Assembly (NCBI GenBank): GCA_025358925.1
Contig: JANYHT010000013.1
Location: forward strand, 62,001-126,000
Length of the DNA stretch: 64,000 nt
Direction of reading: 5' to 3'
DNA from: Gemmatimonadaceae bacterium
Lineage (GTDB): Bacteria; Gemmatimonadota; Gemmatimonadetes; Gemmatimonadales; Gemmatimonadaceae
The stretch's first letter is position 1; every line of letters starts with the position of its first letter. The notes under the pieces were generated by a model. That model was not told the DNA's origin. It searched no databases and saw only the letters and a program-made list of their open reading frames with translations. Made by a program: the position numbers and the translations under genes. Of the stretch, positions 41,415 to 49,033 are shown one piece after another.

Positions 41415-43115
41415 ATGCGTGCAACTCGGTTCTTCACCGCCCTGCTCTCCGCGGTCGTGCTTCAACCGAGCGCGCACGCCCAAGACCGCTCGCAAACGCG
41501 ATCCATGGTGTCGTCGTCCCTCGGCGTTGTCGCGACGGAGAGTGTGTTAGCATCGCAGGTTGGCGCCTCAATACTCGAACGCGGTGGTAACGCGATTGAC
41601 GCGGCGGTGGCGGCCAATGCGATGATGGGGCTCGTCGCGCCGATGAACGACGGCATTGGCGGCGACCTCTTTGCCATCGTGTATATCGCGAAAACCGGCA
41701 AGTTGTACGGGCTCAACGCGTCCGGATGGGCACCGAAAGCGCTCACCGCTGACTATTTGTTGGCCAAAGGCATCACGAGTATGCCACAGCACGGCATCAA
41801 TGCGGTGACAGTGCCTGGTACCGTGAACGGTTGGGATAAACTACTCAGGCGCTTCGGTCGCAAGACACTCGCCGATGTTCTAGCACCGGCAATTCGATAC
41901 GCCGACGTCGGCTTTCCCGTGGGCGAAGTCGTGAGCGTGTATTGGCGCGACAGCGAGAAAGAACTCCGCGCAGATGCACCGACGGCAAAGACATTTTTGC
42001 CGAACGGGAAATTGCCGCAGGTCGGCGAGATGTTTCGCAATCCAGAGCTCGCGTGGAGCTATCGACAACTGGCTACGCTCGGCAAAGCTGCTTTTTACAC
42101 GGGCTCTATCGCCAAACGCATTCTCGCAACGTCAGCGCGTCACGGTGGTACAATGGTAGCAGCGGATCTCGCCGATTTTGACGGCGAGTGGGTCGAACCA
42201 ATTGCTACGACATATCGCGGATGGACGGTGCATGAATTGCCGCCCAACGGTCAAGGCATTGCCGCGCTCGAAATGCTCAACATCATGGAGACGTTTCCGC
42301 TCGCTGACGTTGGACAGAATTCGGCGCGCGCGTTGCACATAATGATTGAGGCGAAAAAGCTCGCGTATGCGGACATGCAACACTACGACGCCGATCCGCG
42401 CTTCGCGACGATTCCGGTTGCCAGCCTTCGATCAAAAGCGTACGCCGCAGAACGGGCGAAGCTGATCAGCGCGACGCGCGCAAATTGCAGCGTGAGCGCA
42501 GGAACGCCCACCGTCACCGACAACGGAACGACATATCTGAGCGTTGCGGATAGCGAAGGTAACATGGTCTCGCTCATTCAAAGCAATTATTCAACCGTTG
42601 GTTTCGGATCCGGAATCGCCGTCGGCGGCGCGGGCTTCGCGCTGCACAATCGCGGCGGCGGATTTTCACTCGATAAATCGAGTCCTAATCTTTTGGCCGG
42701 TCGCAAACGTCCACTACACACCATTATTCCGGCGTTTATGGAAAAGGGTGATGTCCGGATCGCGTTCGGCATCATGGGCGGATGGAATCAGGCGCAAGCG
42801 CACGCACAATTTGTATCGAACATCGTGGACTTCGGTATGAACGTGCAGGGTGCCCTGGATGCCCCGCGTTTCTCCAAGGAAACGTTTCTTGGCTGCGACG
42901 TGAACTTCGAGTCGCGTATCTCCGAGAGTACGCGCACCGCGCTCGCGGCACTCGGGCATGAGGTAGTCATGCGCGGTGATTTCTCATCAACACGCATGGG
43001 ATCTGGGCAAGCCGTGCAGCGCAATTTCTCGACCAAAATCAACTCTGGTGCATCTGATGCGCGAAAGGATGGCGCGGCGGTGTCGCAATTGTTGTCTGCA
43101 ACCGGACGCAAGTAG
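41415..43115 (+). CDS. ggt: Gamma-glutamyltransferase
   Basis: A periplasmic Ntn-hydrolase of 566 residues that hydrolyses or transfers gamma-glutamyl groups (glutathione, gamma-glutamyl peptides). The autoprocessing nucleophile is Thr372 in DNGTTYLSVAD, where the protein splits into large and small subunits. Other hallmarks are ERGGNAIDAAVAANA early on, VPGTVNGWDKLL and GFGSGIAVGGAGFALHNRG. The signal is RFFTALLSAVVLQPSAHA. ATG 41415 is correct: the longer frame from 41250 runs through repeat copy C and gives only a repeat-derived peptide. It leaves one base before the next gene, so the two are co-transcribed. Confidence 0.92.
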   Translation: MRATRFFTALLSAVVLQPSAHAQDRSQTRSMVSSSLGVVATESVLASQVGASILERGGNAIDAAVAANAMMGLVAPMNDGIGGDLFAIVYIAKTGKLYGLNASGWAPKALTADYLLAKGITSMPQHGINAVTVPGTVNGWDKLLRRFGRKTLADVLAPAIRYADVGFPVGEVVSVYWRDSEKELRADAPTAKTFLPNGKLPQVGEMFRNPELAWSYRQLATLGKAAFYTGSIAKRILATSARHGGTMVAADLADFDGEWVEPIATTYRGWTVHELPPNGQGIAALEMLNIMETFPLADVGQNSARALHIMIEAKKLAYADMQHYDADPRFATIPVASLRSKAYAAERAKLISATRANCSVSAGTPTVTDNGTTYLSVADSEGNMVSLIQSNYSTVGFGSGIAVGGAGFALHNRGGGFSLDKSSPNLLAGRKRPLHTIIPAFMEKGDVRIAFGIMGGWNQAQAHAQFVSNIVDFGMNVQGALDAPRFSKETFLGCDVNFESRISESTRTALAALGHEVVMRGDFSSTRMGSGQAVQRNFSTKINSGASDARKDGAAVSQLLSATGRK

Positions 43116-43116
43116 C

Positions 43117-44346
43117 ATGCGCGAGTTCGGTACGCTCGCGTTATTCAGTGCGTTCGTCGCTTGTACTCCGCGTGCTGAAACGCACGTCACGTCGCAGTAC
43201 GTCAATCCGCACGCGTACGAAGCCATTGGTACCGTACGTGCGATGTACAGCGGCGCCCTTACTCCAGAAGTTGCCGTCAACACATTTCGCAATATCGATC
43301 GACTCTTTCCAACACGTGCAGTCGCGCATGGAGATACTCCATATCCGCTACCGCTCTCGGTCGTGCCATTGCGGAACGTCGACTTCACGGTTGAAGGAAA
43401 GGCGTACTCGCTTGACGAGTACGTCCGTGTCAATCGTGTCAGTGCGCTCCTCGTCATCAAAAACGGTCAGGTCGTTTACGAACACTATGGACTCGGCAAC
43501 ACGTCACGGACACGATGGATGTCCATGTCGGTCGCGAAGTCCATCACCTCAACACTGATTGGCGCAGCAATTAAAGACGGTAAGATTCGCAGTATCGACG
43601 ATATGGTGACGAGATACCTGCCCCGCTTGGTCGGGAGCGCGTATGACGGCGTTTCGATACGGCAGCTGCTCATGATGGCGTCTGGCGTGCGGTGGAACGA
43701 GACGTACACCGACCCAACGTCAGACCGTCGTCGATTGCTCGAAGTCCAAATTGCACAACGGCCCGGGAGCGCGGTGGAACTGATGCGTTCGTTGGGCCGT
43801 GCGGCTCCTCCGGGCGCCGTGAACAACTACAGTACGGGTGAAACGCAGGTCGCGGGGGAAGTCGTGCGTGGCGCTGTTGGCAAACCACTCGCGCAGTACT
43901 TAAGCGAAAAAATCTGGCGGCCTTTTGGCATGGAGACTGACGCGAGTTGGTGGTTGGATTCACCCGACGGTCACGAAATCGGCGGCAGTGGATTTAGCGC
44001 CACTCTGCGCGACTATGGGAGATTTGGGCTGTTCGTTCTGCAGGGCGGACGGATTGGGAACATCAGCATTCTACCGGATGGCTGGACTGCAGAGGCAGGT
44101 GCGCCCAAGACACTCCCCACGGGAATGCCGCTGGACTACGGATATATGTGGTGGCCGACGCACGGCGGCATCGGCGCGATTAATAATGGTGCGTTTAGTG
44201 CGGTTGGAATTTTTGGCCAGGCGATTTACATCAACCCGCGAGAGAACGTCGTCATTGTGCAGTGGGGCGCGCAGACGAAACCCACTGGTGGCGATGTGGT
44301 GACGCCAGTGGATTTCTTCGCCGCCGTTTCAATGGCGGTGCGGTAG
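43117..44346 (+). CDS. Serine hydrolase lipoprotein (beta-lactamase/AmpC-like fold)
   Basis: A 409-residue lipoprotein (TLALFSAFVAC lipobox) in the beta-lactamase-related serine hydrolase family. The nucleophile motif SVAK is at residues 138-141, followed by a YSTGETQ motif in the YxN position and GGSGFSATLRDYGRFG further on. Such proteins include esterases, D-aminopeptidases and acyl hydrolases, so true beta-lactamase activity is not implied. ATG 43117 lies one base after the gamma-glutamyltransferase stop; the pair may process peptides in the periplasm. Confidence 0.87.
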   Translation: MREFGTLALFSAFVACTPRAETHVTSQYVNPHAYEAIGTVRAMYSGALTPEVAVNTFRNIDRLFPTRAVAHGDTPYPLPLSVVPLRNVDFTVEGKAYSLDEYVRVNRVSALLVIKNGQVVYEHYGLGNTSRTRWMSMSVAKSITSTLIGAAIKDGKIRSIDDMVTRYLPRLVGSAYDGVSIRQLLMMASGVRWNETYTDPTSDRRRLLEVQIAQRPGSAVELMRSLGRAAPPGAVNNYSTGETQVAGEVVRGAVGKPLAQYLSEKIWRPFGMETDASWWLDSPDGHEIGGSGFSATLRDYGRFGLFVLQGGRIGNISILPDGWTAEAGAPKTLPTGMPLDYGYMWWPTHGGIGAINNGAFSAVGIFGQAIYINPRENVVIVQWGAQTKPTGGDVVTPVDFFAAVSMAVR

Positions 44347-44367
44347 CACGAAATCGCAACAGCAACT

Positions 44368-44642
44368 GCGGTTTCACGCGGAGGCGCGGAGGACGCGGAG
44401 AACAACACTACGGGCCGCGAATTGCGCGAATGCGAGATTGGCTGGCGTGTCAGCGGGCAGCTGGCGTGACACTTTTTTTGAACAGAAAATGCGATATCGA
44501 CCTCACGCGATGCCGACGCAACCAATTCGGCTCAAATTCATGTCATTCGCGGTCAGCCGTTGCGGTTTCAGACGGAGGATCACGGAGAACACCAAAGCGT
44601 TTGCATATGCTCGGCGACCTCCGCGCCTCCGCGTGAAACCGC
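44368..44642. repeat. Palindromic intergenic element, GTTTCACGCGGAG family (copy D)
   Basis: Perfect 25-bp inverted arms at 44368-44392 and 44618-44642 enclose about 225 bp. The interior carries TGTCATTCGCGGTCAGCCGT (44541-44560), shared with copy A, and a degenerate inner arm copy (GTTTCAGACGGAGGATCACG, 44564-44583). It fills the gap between the convergent serine hydrolase and amino acid permease genes and ends two bases from the permease stop codon. Confidence 0.9.
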
Positions 44643-44644
44643 TG

Positions 44645-46177
44645 TTACGCCGTTCGCGCTAAGCGACTATGTCGAATGCCGTAGAGGAAATAGATTACAA
44701 AGCCGATCAACAGCCACACACCAAATCGGATCCACGTGACGGACGGCAACTGAAACATCAAATACAAACATGCGGCGACGCTCAGCAGCGGTGTGAAGGG
44801 CACGCCTGGCACACGGAACGGCCGCTTGCGATCTGGGTCCGTTTTACGTAACACGATGACGCCGAGTGAGACCAACACAAACGCGAACAGCGTGCCGATA
44901 TTGGTGAGATCTACCACCTCGGCGATATTCGCAAATGCGGCGAAGCAGCCGACGAATATTCCAGTTAGGAGTGTGCCGACCCACGGTGTCTTGTACTTCG
45001 GGTGAATTTTTGCCATTACGGGCGGCAACAGACCGTCGCGTGCCATCGAAAGAAAAATGCGTGGCTGCCCTAACTGAAATACCAGCAACACACTGCCCAT
45101 CGAGATCACGGCGCCGAGCGCGATGATGATGCGCGACACTTTGACGAGCGACTCGTGGCCAGTGGTGAAACTCAGCGCGGTGATCATCGGGTCTGCCGTT
45201 CCCAACTTATTCCACGGTGCAAGGCCGGTCATGACCACCGAAAGTGCGATATACAACACAGTGCAAATCACGAGGCTCATGATAATGCCGAAGGGCATAT
45301 CACGTCCTGGATTTTCTGCTTCCTCAGCCGCAGTGGAGACTGCGTCAAATCCGATGTAGCTGAAGAAAATAATGGCCGCACCCGCGCTGATGCCCGCAAA
45401 CCCGTTGGGTGCAAATCCGCCAATTGCCGGATTTGTCCAGTTGTCGGGTTTGAGCAAGAAAATGCCGATGCCAACGAAGAAAATGATGATGAGGATTTTG
45501 AGAATCACCATCACGTTGTTCGAATTGGCCGACTCTTTGATGCCACGTATCAGTACAACCGTCACGAGCGCGACGACAAGAAATGCCGGCAAATTGGCAA
45601 TCATGCGAACGCCAAACAGCAGTGGCGCACTCGTAAGCGCAGAGGCCAAATACATATTCGAGGCGTCTGTGGCACCGGCGGCTACGGCGGCTGCGGCGTC
45701 ATGTGCGGAGCGAAAGTCTGTCGCCAACCACGCGGGAATATTGATGCCCACGTGACTGACAAGTTCTCGAAAATAGCTCGACCATCCAATCGCGACACCG
45801 ATGTTGCCCACGGCATATTCGACGATCAGATCCCAACCGATGATCCATGCAATGAGCTCGCCGAGTGAGGCATAGGCATAGGTGTACGCGCTGCCAGAAA
45901 TCGGCACGATAGCCGCAAACTCCGCGTAACAGAGCGCGGCAAATCCACACGCAACTGCAGTGAGAATGAACGACAGAATGATGGCCGGTCCGGCGCCGGG
46001 TCGTAACGCATCACCGGCGATAGCTGTACCTGTGGTGACGAAGACTCCGGCACCAATTGTTGCGCCCACACCGAGCGCGGTGAGATGCCATTTGTTGAGA
46101 GAACGTTTGAGACCGCCGCGTTCGGTGAGGTCGTTTTCACAATCCGTGATCGATTTTCGACGGAAGAGTTGGTTCAT
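44645..46177 (-). CDS. APC-family amino acid permease (CAT type)
   Basis: An inner-membrane amino acid transporter of 510 residues with about 12-13 helices. The N-terminal GVGATIGAGVFVTTGTAIAG is the substrate-binding unwound helix 1 of APC permeases, and helix 2 carries FAALCYAEFAAIVPISGSAYTY. The C-terminal RKTDPDRKRPFRVPGVPFTPLLS matches the cationic amino acid transporter (CAT) subgroup, although the substrate could be any amino acid. It starts 12 bp after the upstream Fn3 lipoprotein gene on the same strand, so they may be co-transcribed. It converges on repeat copy D. Confidence 0.9.
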   Translation of the reverse strand: MNQLFRRKSITDCENDLTERGGLKRSLNKWHLTALGVGATIGAGVFVTTGTAIAGDALRPGAGPAIILSFILTAVACGFAALCYAEFAAIVPISGSAYTYAYASLGELIAWIIGWDLIVEYAVGNIGVAIGWSSYFRELVSHVGINIPAWLATDFRSAHDAAAAVAAGATDASNMYLASALTSAPLLFGVRMIANLPAFLVVALVTVVLIRGIKESANSNNVMVILKILIIIFFVGIGIFLLKPDNWTNPAIGGFAPNGFAGISAGAAIIFFSYIGFDAVSTAAEEAENPGRDMPFGIIMSLVICTVLYIALSVVMTGLAPWNKLGTADPMITALSFTTGHESLVKVSRIIIALGAVISMGSVLLVFQLGQPRIFLSMARDGLLPPVMAKIHPKYKTPWVGTLLTGIFVGCFAAFANIAEVVDLTNIGTLFAFVLVSLGVIVLRKTDPDRKRPFRVPGVPFTPLLSVAACLYLMFQLPSVTWIRFGVWLLIGFVIYFLYGIRHSRLARTA

Positions 46178-46189
46178 CGTCTGGTCGGA

Positions 46190-46639
46190 TTAGTTGGGGG
46201 AAGATCGTGGCGCAGGCGTCACCGAGACACTGGGAGATGCGCTGCCAGTACCCGATGCGTTGATCGCGCGCACGGAGCAACTGTAGCTGATGCCATTTGT
46301 TAGTCCGATCACGAGCACTGGGCTGATCGGGTTGCTGCCGGTTTTCGTGTCGGTGCCGGCGATGCACGCGGCGATAAATCCCGTGATCGACGAACCACCG
46401 TTCGATGCTGGCGCGTTGAATGCGATGCTTGCGCTGGTGTTCCCTGAGGTTGCGACGGGACTTGTCGGCGCTCCAGGCACAGTGGCGACGGGTTCTATGG
46501 AGGAAGCAGCGCTGCACGCCACGAAAACAAGTGCGCACCAAACCGCGGCGATGATCTTCAAGGTGTGCCGGATGATCGGCGTTGACGGAGGGCAGCGGTA
46601 ATCTGTGGACAACGCCAATGTGCGCGCGTGACATGGCAT
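46190..46639 (-). CDS. Fibronectin type III domain lipoprotein
   Basis: A small exported lipoprotein (AAVWCALVFVAC lipobox) whose mature part is one Fn3 domain of about 90 residues. Typical features are VPGAPTSPVATSGNTSASIAF at the start and GLTNGISYSCSVRAINASG before the last strand. It is one repeat as used in cell-surface binding. The ORF start at ATG 46639 gives an unusually long n-region; the TTG 26 codons in would give a better signal peptide. The gene ends 12 bp before the permease gene. The role is unknown; surface display of a single Fn3 domain is suggested. Confidence 0.72.
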   Translation of the reverse strand: MPCHARTLALSTDYRCPPSTPIIRHTLKIIAAVWCALVFVACSAASSIEPVATVPGAPTSPVATSGNTSASIAFNAPASNGGSSITGFIAACIAGTDTKTGSNPISPVLVIGLTNGISYSCSVRAINASGTGSASPSVSVTPAPRSSPN

Positions 46640-46656
46640 TCGCCATATTCATCCTT

Positions 46657-47256
46657 ATGTCCTTTTCTCAATTTACCCGCGCGGCGCTGTTAGCTGCGGC
46701 GTTTCTACTCGTGCTTCCGACGAACGGGCGGGCGCAGGACACGCGCGTCGTCAACGAGCCAGTCATACCGCCCGCATGCGCGATCCTGTTTTTGGTGACG
46801 GATCTTTCAGTCGACGGCGCAGATAACGGATTGCGGATCAAATCGAACGCGAGTCGCGGTGGACTTGTGACCAATGTGACGTACGACGATGTGTGCATTC
46901 GCAACACAAAGGAACCGATTTTTATGGACACGCATTACACGGCGTCCGCAGAAACAACGGGCACCCGTGTTCCTGTCTTTACGCCCATTCTGTTGCGCAA
47001 CGTGCGCATTGTGGATGGCGGCAAGACCACATTCGACGGCTATGACAATGCGCGGCGCATGGAATTAACGCTCGATAATGTAGTGACCGATGCAATCGGC
47101 AAGACCACGGTGACGTCTCGCTTCGTGGATGTGCGCGTTGCAACAGGTGGTACACATTTGCGCATCGAAGGCGAGTCAGTTCGTGTGACACAATCGGCTG
47201 GCAGTGGAGCACCCATGCCATGCGCAGCGAAGTTCGTCCCGTTCGTTGGTCGGTAA
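46657..47256 (+). pseudogene. Polygalacturonase-like GH28 remnant with an in-frame internal deletion
   Basis: A 199-codon frame starting with a complete signal peptide (ALLAAAFLLVLPTNGRA) and the normal mature start QDTRVVNEPVIPPAC of a GH28 pectinase. The sequence then jumps directly to the C-terminal half of the beta-helix: LSVDGADNGLRIKSNASRGG, where RIK is the GH28 substrate-binding motif, followed by YDDVCIRNTKEPI. Full family members have roughly 430-480 residues. The missing middle, around nt 46790, contained the catalytic Asp residues and the GHG motif. The frame stays open, so a protein could be made but should lack pectinase activity. ATG 46633 is an alternative start. Confidence 0.75.
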
Positions 47257-47270
47257 CCTTTCATTCCCAA

Positions 47271-47307
47271 AATCCCTAATCCCTATCCTCTGATCCCTTG
47301 TCCCTAT
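47271..47307. repeat. TCCCTAA heptamer array upstream of the WXXGXW gene
   Basis: AATCCCTAATCCCTATCCTC then GATCCCTTGTCCCTATT: about five degenerate copies 15 bp after the GH28 remnant. It is inverted relative to the array at 47687-47713, so the small gene between them is bracketed by inverted repeats of at least 15 matching bases. Confidence 0.8.
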
Positions 47308-47363
47308 TAACGGTGTCCGCCTTTCACCGTCTCATTGAATGACCTGATCACACTGGAGAATTC

Positions 47364-47684
47364 ATGCGACATATTCCAAAGTTCCGCGCAGCGGCTGTGC
47401 TCACAAGCATGTTGCTGTTTTCTGCCTGCGCCGTGGCGCAACGTCCGCGAGCGGGCGTGGTATACGTGCAGCAGCGACCACCCGCGCGCATTGTTGAAGT
47501 CCTCGCCGTCGCACCATCGCGTGCGCATGTATGGATGTCCGGCCACTACGATTGGCGTGGTCGCGAGTACGTGTGGATTCCCGGTCGCTATGAACTGCCA
47601 CTTGCAGGTTTCCGCCGTTATGAGGACGGAAGGTGGGTGCATAACAGACAAGGATGGTATTTCGTTGATGGACGATGGAGGTAG
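47364..47684 (+). CDS. Small WXXGXW/YXWGXW repeat lipoprotein
   Basis: A 106-residue exported protein. ATG 47364 has a TGGAGAA ribosome site and gives the signal VLTSMLLFSACAVA with a Cys as lipidation site. The mature 80 residues contain the short aromatic repeats of the YXWGXW family: MSGHYDWRGREYVWIPGRYELP and DGRWVHNRQGWYFVDGRWR, each a hairpin of HYxW/G/W strands. The family is found in envelope stress-related proteins of soil bacteria; the molecular role is unknown. The gene is bracketed by heptamer arrays on both sides. Confidence 0.85.
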   Translation: MRHIPKFRAAAVLTSMLLFSACAVAQRPRAGVVYVQQRPPARIVEVLAVAPSRAHVWMSGHYDWRGREYVWIPGRYELPLAGFRRYEDGRWVHNRQGWYFVDGRWR

Positions 47685-47686
47685 CG

Positions 47687-47713
47687 GTTAGGGATTAGGG
47701 ATTAGGGATTAGG
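47687..47713. repeat. TTAGGGA heptamer array, left arm
   Basis: GTTAGGGATTAGGGATTAGG then GATTAGG: four nearly perfect tandem copies beginning two bases after the WXXGXW stop codon. This is the cleanest array in the window. Its G-runs could form a quadruplex. An inverted set follows at 47789-47815. Confidence 0.9.
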
Positions 47714-47788
47714 AACAGCGGAGTTGCCGACAGGCGCAGTATCGGTGACCTTGCAACGGCGACTGCAACGGCGTCATCCGCTGACCGT

Positions 47789-47815
47789 AGTGCCTAACCC
47801 CTAACCCCTAGTCCC
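47789..47815. repeat. CCTAACCCC heptamer/octamer array, right arm (inverted)
   Basis: TGCCTAACCCCTAACCCCTA then GTCCC: three copies, inverted relative to 47687-47713. The 75 bp between the arms has an inner CAGCGGA / TCCGCTG stem. The array ends at the base before the TTG start of the aminotransferase gene. Confidence 0.85.
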
Positions 47816-49033
47816 TTGCTGTCAGCCCATCTTGTTCCTGCACGCAACGCATTCGACGGTACGGATTTGATTTTCACGCTGAATTCCGCGGCGCAAGCGC
47901 GTGCGGCGTTGGGCGAGTCGGTGATCAATGCCACCGTTGGCGCGCTGCTTGATGACAATGGTCGGCTTGTGGTGCACGAATCGGTGATGGGGTTGTATCG
48001 TCAACTCACTGCGCCAGAAATTGCGCCGTACGCGCCGATCACCGGCGATCCCGCATACCTCCTCGCGCTCACACAGCGTCATTGGCCGATGCTCACGTCG
48101 TACGGTATTGGTGTGGCAACGCCGGGTGGAACGGGCGCGCTCGCCGTCAGCTTGCGCAACATGTTAGAGCCGGGACAACGACTGCTTACCGCCGCACCGT
48201 ATTGGGGGCCGTATGTAACCCTCGCCGTCGAGAACGGCATCGTGATGGACACGGTGCCGTATCCGGCCGATGGTGAACTGTTGGATGTTGTCGCGTGGCG
48301 TGGTGCATGCGAAGCGATCTTGCGCACACAAGGGCGATTGCTGTTGTGGTTGAACGATCCGTGCCACAACCCGACGGGCCGAAGTTTGACAACCGCCGAT
48401 CGTCGCGCATTACTGCAGATGCTGCGAGACCTCACGCCGCTTGGTCCGGTGACACTACTACTTGATTTCGCGTATCTCGACTACGCGCGTGATCAGCGTA
48501 CGGTACGCGCCGCATTGGACGAATACGCGGCAATCGGCGCCGAACGTGATGTATTAGTGGGCGCGAGTCTGAGTCTGAGTAAGGCCTTTACGCTGTACGG
48601 TGCACGCGCCGGTGCGCTCGTGTTCCCTTGGAGCACCGACACCGCACTTGGCGCTGCATTGGCGACCAGTTGTCGCGGCACATTTTCCAATTGCGCGCGA
48701 GCGCCGATGAGCGTATTGCTGCGCATGACGCGCGACGAATCAGCGCAGCGTGCGCTCGCAGATGAACACTTACGCTGGAGCACAATACTCACGCAGCGCG
48801 CCGATGCGCTTGATACTGCGCTGCAAGCAGAAGGACTCCGCGCTGCGCCGTGGGACGGGGGATTTTTCGTAGCCATTTTGCTCGACGAGCCGTTTGCAGT
48901 AGCCGAGCGATTGCAAGCAGAAGGTGTGTTTGTCGTGCCGATGAAAGAGGGATTGCGCGTAGGTGTGTGCGGATTGAAAGTGTCGGATGCGCCGCGATTT
49001 GCCGCAGCGTTGCGCAAGTGTCTGGCGGCATAG
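47816..49033 (+). CDS. Aspartate/aromatic aminotransferase-like enzyme (class Ia)
   Basis: A PLP-dependent aminotransferase of 405 residues. It matches the class Ia aspartate/tyrosine aminotransferases more closely than class Ib: TPGGTGALAVSL, NDPCHNPTGRSL, DFAYLDYARD, the PLP-lysine segment SLSKAFTLYGARAGAL and the carboxylate-binding Arg in RVGVCGLKV near the end. It interconverts an amino acid and a 2-oxo acid with glutamate or aspartate. The only start that keeps the conserved N-terminus (FDGTDLIFTLNSAAQA) is TTG 47816, which lies directly against a heptamer array and has no ribosome site, so expression may be low. Its stop TAG is followed at once by the GTG of the M14 gene. Confidence 0.82.
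   Translation: MLSAHLVPARNAFDGTDLIFTLNSAAQARAALGESVINATVGALLDDNGRLVVHESVMGLYRQLTAPEIAPYAPITGDPAYLLALTQRHWPMLTSYGIGVATPGGTGALAVSLRNMLEPGQRLLTAAPYWGPYVTLAVENGIVMDTVPYPADGELLDVVAWRGACEAILRTQGRLLLWLNDPCHNPTGRSLTTADRRALLQMLRDLTPLGPVTLLLDFAYLDYARDQRTVRAALDEYAAIGAERDVLVGASLSLSKAFTLYGARAGALVFPWSTDTALGAALATSCRGTFSNCARAPMSVLLRMTRDESAQRALADEHLRWSTILTQRADALDTALQAEGLRAAPWDGGFFVAILLDEPFAVAERLQAEGVFVVPMKEGLRVGVCGLKVSDAPRFAAALRKCLAA

Noticed and set aside
47687-47815. A CRISPR array or true telomere
   Set aside because: The unit is seven bases with no spacers, and the arrays are internal to a continuous chromosome.
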